From MFAQ01 sp964592455 (GTDB lineage: Bacteria; Patescibacteriota; Microgenomatia; UBA1400; MFAQ01): a stretch of DNA of 16,434 bases. Each line of letters starts with the position of its first letter. Position 1 is the stretch's first letter. The notes below the pieces were generated by a model. That model saw only the letters and a list, made by a program, of their open reading frames with translations. It had not been told where the DNA came from and searched no databases. The DNA is taken from NCBI GenBank assembly GCA_964592455.1, contig CAZQDQ010000009.1, positions 1-16,434 on the forward strand, in the 5' to 3' direction. Shown in pieces: positions 12,234 through 16,434 of this stretch. The translations under genes and the position numbers were made by a program.

Positions 12234-13376
12234 TTAAAATAAAAAGTTTATAAGCTTATTGTATATCTTTTGAAATACATTTAGCTTCTTTACCTCGGTT
12301 TTAAGTGATAGGACTGAACTTGGTGTAGAGTTAACTTCGGCGGTGCTTGTGGCAGTTGGTAGATCTATTTGAACTGGTTTTGTTGGCGGTAATTGAGGGT
12401 TGCCGATACCAGCAAACTGACTAAACTCTTGTACAAATTCTTTTGGCTTGTTTTCTTTGTCTAAGAAACTAAACTGAACAAAGGGGCCGTCTTGGGCACT
12501 CAGTAAAAACGGAGCAACCATAACTACCTGTGGGTGACTCCAAACTTTTTCAAATGCAAAGCGGTAGTACAGGCCGATTTGCTTTTGACTAAGGTATTTG
12601 TCAGACCAACCAGTTTCAGTGATAAAAACAGGGAGGTTTTTGGCGGTGTATTTTTGGAGTCTGTTTAAATCAGATTCAAAGGAGTTAATCTTGTTTTCTC
12701 CCTTCAAGTCAGCTCTAGCGGAAAAGTCCGGATTGGGGTAGGAGTGGGACACCCAGCCGTCTAGACGGGAGAAAATATCAGAGCGATGTGCGTGCATACG
12801 ATCTAAAAAAGTACTCCACTTAATGGAACTTTTTGGGTCGTTAGCGGCGTTATCGAGCCCTGCTGGGAGCATGAAAAAATCTTCTGATTTGCTTTTAAAA
12901 ACATCAATAGCTAAATTAAAAAAATCAGCGTATTGCTCTGGATTTGCTTTACCACCAAATTCGTCATTTCTATTTACTTCGTTGAGAACAATGACGTAAC
13001 GGTTTCTGACTGGCCAATCTAGTTCGTTCAAAAAGTTAGCAAAGTCAAGCATATCAAAGTGACTAGGCAGTTCCCAATGAGGGCCATTGGCAGTAGTGGC
13101 GATGCGGATAATAGGGATTATCTTTTGCTCTTTGCACTTGTCAAAAAAGAGCTGCCACTTGTCTCTGTTGCGGTCGTTACTTTGAATAGGGATTACTACA
13201 TATCCCCATTGTCCGTTTTTATGATGGTTGACAATATCAGCTGCTTTACCGATTTCGTCGGGAAAGAGGATGTGAAGACCAAGCTTGTTGTTTGGAGAGG
13301 ATAGGGGGTCGACAATAGCAAAAGCTTGTCTAAAAAAAACAAATAAAAAGAAAAATATGGAAATTAGAAACTGCAC
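12234..13376 (-). CDS. Secreted clan GH-A-type glycoside hydrolase
   Basis: From the upstream in-frame ATG (13406) this is 390 residues; from the preferred GTG (13376) it is 380. Numbering here is from the ATG. A hydrophobic segment (about 11-30, ending RQAFA) is a likely signal peptide. The catalytic region (about 40-330) resembles a TIM-barrel glycosidase: VIVLNEVNRN has the putative acid/base Glu143, HSYPNP (221-226) is a substrate-site loop, and PVFITETGWSD has the putative nucleophile Glu264, the two-glutamate pattern of clan GH-A. A Pro/Thr/Ser-rich linker (about 336-366) and a basic amphipathic tail follow, perhaps for envelope attachment. GTG is preferred because TATAAT ends exactly 6 nt before it and the ATG lies inside the preceding gene's terminator stem. 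Substrate and GH family are unknown; holA follows by 4 nt. Confidence 0.78.
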   Translation of the reverse strand: MQFLISIFFFLFVFFRQAFAIVDPLSSPNNKLGLHILFPDEIGKAADIVNHHKNGQWGYVVIPIQSNDRNRDKWQLFFDKCKEQKIIPIIRIATTANGPHWELPSHFDMLDFANFLNELDWPVRNRYVIVLNEVNRNDEFGGKANPEQYADFFNLAIDVFKSKSEDFFMLPAGLDNAANDPKSSIKWSTFLDRMHAHRSDIFSRLDGWVSHSYPNPDFSARADLKGENKINSFESDLNRLQKYTAKNLPVFITETGWSDKYLSQKQIGLYYRFAFEKVWSHPQVVMVAPFLLSAQDGPFVQFSFLDKENKPKEFVQEFSQFAGIGNPQLPPTKPVQIDLPTATSTAEVNSTPSSVLSLKTEVKKLNVFQKIYNKLINFLF

Positions 13377-13382
13377 TTGCAA

Positions 13383-13388
13383 ATTATA
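13383..13388 (-). promoter_or_regulatory. -10 element of the glycosidase-holA unit, predicted leaderless
   Basis: A perfect TATAAT on the minus strand ends 6 nt before the GTG at 13376. It is immediately downstream of the preceding terminator T-run. If used, it excludes the upstream ATG at 13406. Confidence 0.55.
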
Positions 13389-13391
13389 ACT

Positions 13392-13416
13392 AAAAAAACT
13401 CCCCATTGTGGGGAGT
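13392..13416 (-). terminator. Intrinsic terminator of the zinc-ribbon gene
   Basis: An 8-bp stem ACTCCCCA/TGGGGAGT (13398-13405 with 13409-13416) with a 3-nt loop is followed by seven T on the minus strand, 11 nt past the stop of the upstream gene. The ATG at 13406, one candidate start of the next gene, lies within the hairpin. Confidence 0.88.
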
Positions 13417-13427
13417 GTAGTTTGCGA

Positions 13428-14171
13428 CTAGTCATTAACAAGAACAGCTTTAACGCCTTTGATGCTTAAACTGTTAATATAACTTAGCAGACCTGGCATT
13501 GATTCGTTTATAGCCTTGGTGATCCAAATTGCTAGAGATCCGTCGTGACTGACGAATTTAATTGTACCAATTTCACGATCTTCATTTTTTGCTTTAGATA
13601 ACCACTTTGCTCTTAGGAGTGTCGTCTGATAAATGATTAGAACATCTTCGTAGACGGTAAATTTATGTTTTGGATACTGTTTAGCAAGGTTACTACCAAG
13701 CCAAGTTGGTAGGTTTTTGTAGAGAAAAGTGTGTTGATTGTCGGAACAGCCTACTGAATAACCATAGTGACTGAAGTACTTGTACTTCAGAGTTCTATTA
13801 CATACAGGACAGAGATCTGGTCGGGGTTCGATAGTGTTTAGCAAGATAGTTAGCTGAAGCCTTAAGGACTTTATCAGCTCTATGATATCTTCTACTTCTT
13901 TTATGGATGATGTATGGATTTTGCAGGCATAGTCGTCAGATGTTCTACTTCGGTCAATATCTATCTTTCCCAGGTGAACTCCACCCATCCCATGAATATC
14001 GGTATCACCGAAGTTCTCATGCCCTAAAGTAAATCCCATTTTCTCCAACATTTTATAAACATATTGGGACGGATTTAGCTCGTAAAAACACACCTTGCAG
14101 GCTATCCCCTTTTCTGGAGAGAATTTAACATCAGCCCCACACTTGGGGCAACTTACTTCAATTATCGACAT
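13428..14171 (-). CDS. Zinc-ribbon protein of unknown function
   Basis: I do not recognise a family for these 247 residues. An N-terminal zinc ribbon has CPKC (8-11) and CKVC (25-28). A second possible metal site has CPVC (121-124) with Cys142 (VGCSDNQH) and His147. Between them is a Gly/His-rich stretch HGMGGVHLGKIDID (60-73) and a helix (about 90-113). The C-terminal part (about 160-247) is mixed, with KFTVYEDVLIIYQTT and GSLAIWITKAI. No signal peptide or membrane helix is evident, so it is probably cytoplasmic. ATG 14171 has AAGGAG 5 nt upstream. The gene is a single-gene transcript with its own promoter inside the end of ruvB and a strong terminator. Zinc ribbons often bind nucleic acid or act as structural folds; no specific role can be assigned. 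Confidence 0.75.
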   Translation of the reverse strand: MSIIEVSCPKCGADVKFSPEKGIACKVCFYELNPSQYVYKMLEKMGFTLGHENFGDTDIHGMGGVHLGKIDIDRSRTSDDYACKIHTSSIKEVEDIIELIKSLRLQLTILLNTIEPRPDLCPVCNRTLKYKYFSHYGYSVGCSDNQHTFLYKNLPTWLGSNLAKQYPKHKFTVYEDVLIIYQTTLLRAKWLSKAKNEDREIGTIKFVSHDGSLAIWITKAINESMPGLLSYINSLSIKGVKAVLVND

Positions 14172-14203
14172 GTTTGCTCCTTTTCAAAGATACGTATTGT
14201 TGT

Positions 14204-14232
14204 ATTTTACAACCTTATGGGTTACTTAACAA
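14204..14232 (-). promoter_or_regulatory. Promoter of the zinc-ribbon gene
   Basis: On the minus strand TTGTTA (14232-14227), a 17-bp spacer and TAAAAT (14209-14204) form a good promoter overlapping the end of ruvB. The leader is about 26 nt and holds AAGGAG. A 6-bp inverted repeat GTTGTA/TACAAC (14199-14204 with 14208-14213) overlaps the -10 and could be an operator, or the remains of a ruvB terminator, though no T-run follows. Confidence 0.6.
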
Positions 14233-15181
14233 GTTTGAGGTGGTTTGTGGCCTTATCGGTGGTTATGCGACCACGGTTAGTCTTGGCCAAAAACCCGGAC
14301 TGAAGCAAAAATGGCTCTATAACTTGGGTGATAGTTTCGACTGATTCTGATATTAGCGATGCAAGCGTCTCTAGACCAACAGGTCCACCTTTGTATTGCT
14401 CAATAATGGCTTTTAGCAAGCGTCTGTCAATCTCGTCCAGGCCTTCTTCATCAACATTATAAAAATCTAGCGAGCTTTTAGTAGCAAGCAGTGAAGAAAC
14501 TGAGGCATGCTCAACTAGGGTAAAATCTCGGACTCTTCTTAAAAGCTTTAGGGCAATTCTAGCCGTCCCACGAGAGCGTTTGGCAATTTCTAGGGCCGAA
14601 TCGTTACTAATCTTAAATTGAAGCTTTTTGGCCGCATTTAAAATAATTTGAGATAAGTCTTCTGGATCATATAAGTCCAGTCTGTGAACTATGCCAAAAC
14701 GGTCGCGTAGCGGTGAGCTGATTTGACCTGCCTGGGTAGTAGCTCCTATAAGGGTAAAGGGGGCTAAATCGAGACGCATGTTCTTGGCACCAGGACCTTT
14801 TCCTAAAATAATATCTATGGCTTTATCTTCCATAGCTGGGTAAAGAGCCTCCTCAACAACTTTATTTAGGCGATGAATTTCATCAATAAATAAGACATCA
14901 TTTTCTTCTAGTCCGGTTAAAATAGAGGCTAAGTCACCCACTCTAGTAAGGGCTGGGCCAGAGGTAATTTTAAGACCAACATTCATTTCGTTGGCGATGA
15001 TGTTTGCGAGAGTAGTTTTTCCCAAACCTGGTGGACCGTAAAGTAAAATGTGCTCTACAGCTTCGTTTCTAGTTTTGGCGGCGTTTATGGAAATACGAAG
15101 AGACTTGACTAATTTTTTTTGACCAAAAAAGCCGCTCCAGTCTTGAGGCCTAAGCTTGTTTACATCGTTGCTGTCTGTCAT
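14222..15181 (-). CDS. ruvB: Holliday junction branch-migration ATPase RuvB
   Basis: RuvB is the hexameric AAA+ motor that drives branch migration of Holliday junctions with RuvA. The 319 residues are slightly short for the family (about 335), mainly at the N terminus. RPQDWSGFFGQ matches the family's RPxxLxDFIGQ. Walker A is GPPGLGKT (49-56), Walker B VLFIDEIHRL (96-105), sensor 1 is IGATTQAG, and SPLRDRFGIVHRLDLY carries the arginine-finger region. The C-terminal winged helix has GPVGLETLASLISESVETI and ends LAKTNRGRITTDKA. Its ATG overlaps the ruvA stop by 4 nt (ATGA), so translation is coupled. It is the last gene of ruvC-ruvA-ruvB. Confidence 0.98.
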   Translation of the reverse strand: MTDSNDVNKLRPQDWSGFFGQKKLVKSLRISINAAKTRNEAVEHILLYGPPGLGKTTLANIIANEMNVGLKITSGPALTRVGDLASILTGLEENDVLFIDEIHRLNKVVEEALYPAMEDKAIDIILGKGPGAKNMRLDLAPFTLIGATTQAGQISSPLRDRFGIVHRLDLYDPEDLSQIILNAAKKLQFKISNDSALEIAKRSRGTARIALKLLRRVRDFTLVEHASVSSLLATKSSLDFYNVDEEGLDEIDRRLLKAIIEQYKGGPVGLETLASLISESVETITQVIEPFLLQSGFLAKTNRGRITTDKATNHLKLVK

Positions 15182-15735
15182 TTTCTTAGTAGTTTTAGAG
15201 CTAGTTTTATTTGATCTTCAATAGAATTAGAGACGTCTATTTTGGGCAGAACACTATTTATTTCATTTTTTTGAAAACCAAGAGAAATAAGTGAATCAGA
15301 TAACTGACTATCTCCTTCTAATTTGTTTAAGTTGATGTCTCCTTTGCTAAGCTTTGTCTTTAAATCGAGAATTATTCGCTGGCCAGTTTTCTTTCCAACG
15401 CCAGAAATGGATGTAAAAAATGAAAGGTTTGAATTTTTGATTGCAGTAATAACTTTATCTGGGGTACTGGCACTAAAAATGTTAAGAGCTGTTTTTGGGC
15501 CAACACCAGAAACATTGATGAGAACTTCAAATAAATTTAGCTCATCCGCAGTTTTAAAGCCAAAAAGACTAAGTTCGTTGTCACGAAAATGTGTATGAAT
15601 ATAAAGACTAGCTTTGTCATTTACGTTTAAGCCGTGGCTTTCACTGACAAAGACGGAGTATCCTACACCAGCAGTAAAAATCAAAACTTTGTTTTTTTGA
15701 GCGTATCTTATAGTTCCTTCAATGAAACCTATCAT
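15178..15735 (-). CDS. ruvA: Holliday junction DNA-binding subunit RuvA
   Basis: RuvA forms tetramers that hold the four-way junction and load RuvB. The 185 residues are near the usual 190-205. Domain I is the OB fold starting MIGFIEGTI and including TAGVGYSVFVS. Domain II has two helix-hairpin-helix motifs, LINVSGVGPKTALNI (about 92-106) and ISGVGKKTGQRIILDLK (about 109-125 spacing, typical SGVGKKTAERI). Domain III (about 140-185) has LISLGFQKNEINSVL, the RuvB-contacting helix bundle. ATG 15735 reproduces the canonical first residues. It starts 29 nt after ruvC; TACACT with an upstream TG ends exactly 6 nt before the ATG and might give an internal leaderless transcript. Confidence 0.97.
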   Translation of the reverse strand: MIGFIEGTIRYAQKNKVLIFTAGVGYSVFVSESHGLNVNDKASLYIHTHFRDNELSLFGFKTADELNLFEVLINVSGVGPKTALNIFSASTPDKVITAIKNSNLSFFTSISGVGKKTGQRIILDLKTKLSKGDINLNKLEGDSQLSDSLISLGFQKNEINSVLPKIDVSNSIEDQIKLALKLLRK

Positions 15736-15764
15736 AATTTTAGTGTATCAGATCTCTTTCGGTT

Positions 15765-16244
15765 TTATTTCGTTTTTGCATAAAATGAGTGAGTTAGGGC
15801 AATAGCTGCAGCATCGATAGCATCGTCTGGTTTGGGAACCTCTTTTAGTTTTAGAATTTTGCAGACCATAAACTCAACTTGTTTTTTGTCCGCTTTGCCG
15901 AATCCGGTAATTGAGGACTTTACCTGTAGTGGTGTGTACTCGCTGACTGGTAGATTAAACTGTTCGGCACATAGCAAGCTCACCCCTCTGGCAGCACCTA
16001 CGTCAATAGCTGTCTTGGCGTTTTTAGTAAAAAAGAGTGACTCTATAGCAAATGAGTCTGGATTGCTGCTCCTTATAAGCTCGGTTAGAAAGTCGTAAAT
16101 TATTTTAAGTCTTTTTGAGAGATTTGTTCTGGCAGGAGTATCTACGCAGCCACAGTCTAGCAGTTTTGGGTTTTGCCTAATTTGAGTTTCCAAAATAGCC
16201 CAACCAAGTCTACCTGTGCCTGGGTCTATGCCTAATATTTTCAT
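15765..16244 (-). CDS. ruvC: Holliday junction resolvase RuvC
   Basis: RuvC is the dimeric, metal-dependent endonuclease that cuts Holliday junctions symmetrically. The 159 residues fit the family. The four acidic catalytic residues are visible: Asp7 in GIDPGTGRLGWA, Glu68 in AIESLFF, and Asp141 and Asp144 in KPDDAIDAAAIALTH. VGAARGVSLL (82-91) and YTPLQVKSSITGFGKADK (103-120) are also typical. ATG 16244 is preferred to the in-frame TTG at 16247 because MKILGIDPG is the canonical start. It is the first gene of ruvC-ruvA-ruvB with a promoter about 40 nt upstream, divergent from tRNA-Lys. No Shine-Dalgarno is seen in the roughly 35-nt leader. Confidence 0.97.
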   Translation of the reverse strand: MKILGIDPGTGRLGWAILETQIRQNPKLLDCGCVDTPARTNLSKRLKIIYDFLTELIRSSNPDSFAIESLFFTKNAKTAIDVGAARGVSLLCAEQFNLPVSEYTPLQVKSSITGFGKADKKQVEFMVCKILKLKEVPKPDDAIDAAAIALTHSFYAKTK

Positions 16245-16286
16245 CAAAGTCAGCTTATCACAAACTTAAACAGAGATGGGTTTACC

Positions 16287-16315
16287 ATTTTAAATGGTGT
16301 TTTTTTTGAGCTCAA
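16287..16315 (-). promoter_or_regulatory. ruvC promoter
   Basis: On the minus strand TTGAGC (16315-16310), a 17-bp spacer and TAAAAT (16292-16287) form a good promoter, start predicted near 16280. The -35 is half of the perfect 12-nt palindrome TTTGAGCTCAAA (16305-16316), which lies beside the -10 of the divergent tRNA promoter. Confidence 0.65.
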
Positions 16316-16316
16316 A

Positions 16317-16325
16317 TGCTAAAAT
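16317..16325 (+). promoter_or_regulatory. Extended -10 promoter of tRNA-Lys
   Basis: TGCTAAAAT is an extended -10 (TG-N-TAAAAT) with start predicted near 16332, about 10 nt before the mature tRNA. There is no good -35 at 17 bp. It overlaps the back of the ruvC promoter. Confidence 0.6.
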
Positions 16326-16341
16326 AGTTTGTGGTTTTTTT

Positions 16342-16415
16342 GGGTCAGTAGCTCAGTCGGTTAGAGCACCTGCCTTTTAAGCAGGGTGTCGCGAGTTCGA
16401 GTCTCGCCTGACCCA
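16342..16415 (+). tRNA. tRNA-Lys (anticodon UUU)
   Basis: The 74-nt cloverleaf is complete: acceptor stem GGGTCAG/CTGACCC, D arm GCTC/GAGC with the GG loop, anticodon stem CCTGC/GCAGG around loop CTTTTAA (anticodon TTT, Lys), variable loop GTGTC, and T arm GCGAG-TTCGAGT-CTCGC. The discriminator base is A at 16415. CCA is not encoded (next bases are CTT), so a CCA-adding enzyme is needed. A T-run follows directly and may act in termination or be a processing site. Confidence 0.97.
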
Positions 16416-16434
16416 CTTTTTGGCCCCGTCGTCT

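Noticed and set aside
16284..16307. Perfect 7-bp hairpin followed by eight T on the plus strand, like a terminator
   Set aside because: No plus-strand gene lies upstream. The same bases are explained by the ruvC -10 and spacer on the minus strand, so it is probably incidental.
1..16434. Recoding of TGA as glycine or tryptophan, known from some reduced lineages
   Set aside because: TGA ends ruvA and the 166-residue gene at sensible places, and core proteins read through completely with the standard code.
1..16434. Insertion sequences, integrases, phage genes, defence systems or attachment sites
   Set aside because: No transposase, recombinase or defence motif was found in the coding regions, and no flanking repeat around tRNA-Lys can be tested because the window ends 19 nt after it.

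Overview
The window looks like a chromosomal segment of a small-genome bacterium, most plausibly a Candidate Phyla Radiation (Patescibacteria) member. The evidence is circumstantial: AT-rich DNA, tightly packed genes, several short versions of core proteins (a 227-residue DNA polymerase III delta, a 233-residue RsmI), housekeeping genes mostly without Shine-Dalgarno sequences, and PEP synthase closing the lower glycolytic block. TGA is used as a normal stop (for example ruvA). No 16S rRNA or ribosomal protein is present, so the phylum assignment is inference.

Layout from left to right. (1) 1-3064: uvrB (minus, cut by the left edge) diverges from lexA (plus) across 83 bp, and rsmI follows lexA by 3 nt. 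(2) 9224-3050, minus: an operon of a degenerate sugar-isomerase-like SIS protein, ppsA, eno and gpmI, i.e. 3-phosphoglycerate to PEP to pyruvate. Its end overlaps the end of rsmI by 15 bp. (3) 11506-9290, minus: three single-gene units (a 96-residue orphan, the nicotinate phosphoribosyltransferase pncB, and a 166-residue two-helix membrane protein). Each has its own promoter, a strong Shine-Dalgarno and its own hairpin terminator. (4) 13406-11546, minus: a secreted clan GH-A-type glycosidase followed after 4 nt by holA. (5) 14171-13428, minus: a zinc-ribbon orphan, again a stand-alone promoter/SD/terminator unit. (6) 16244-14222, minus: ruvC-ruvA-ruvB, the Holliday-junction machinery, with divergent tRNA-Lys(UUU) at the right end.

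Functionally the window combines DNA repair (UvrB, LexA, RuvABC), replication (HolA), lower glycolysis/gluconeogenesis, NAD salvage (PncB) and 16S rRNA methylation (RsmI). The most striking structure is in gene expression. Several native genes have a -10 hexamer ending exactly 6 nt before the start codon, which predicts leaderless mRNAs. The four single-gene units instead have leaders with strong Shine-Dalgarno sequences and strong intrinsic terminators. I found no mobile element, CRISPR array, phage gene or rRNA, and no clearly new multi-gene system. The best unexplained items are the degenerate isomerase heading the glycolytic operon, the three orphan proteins, and the repeated octamer in front of eno and gpmI.
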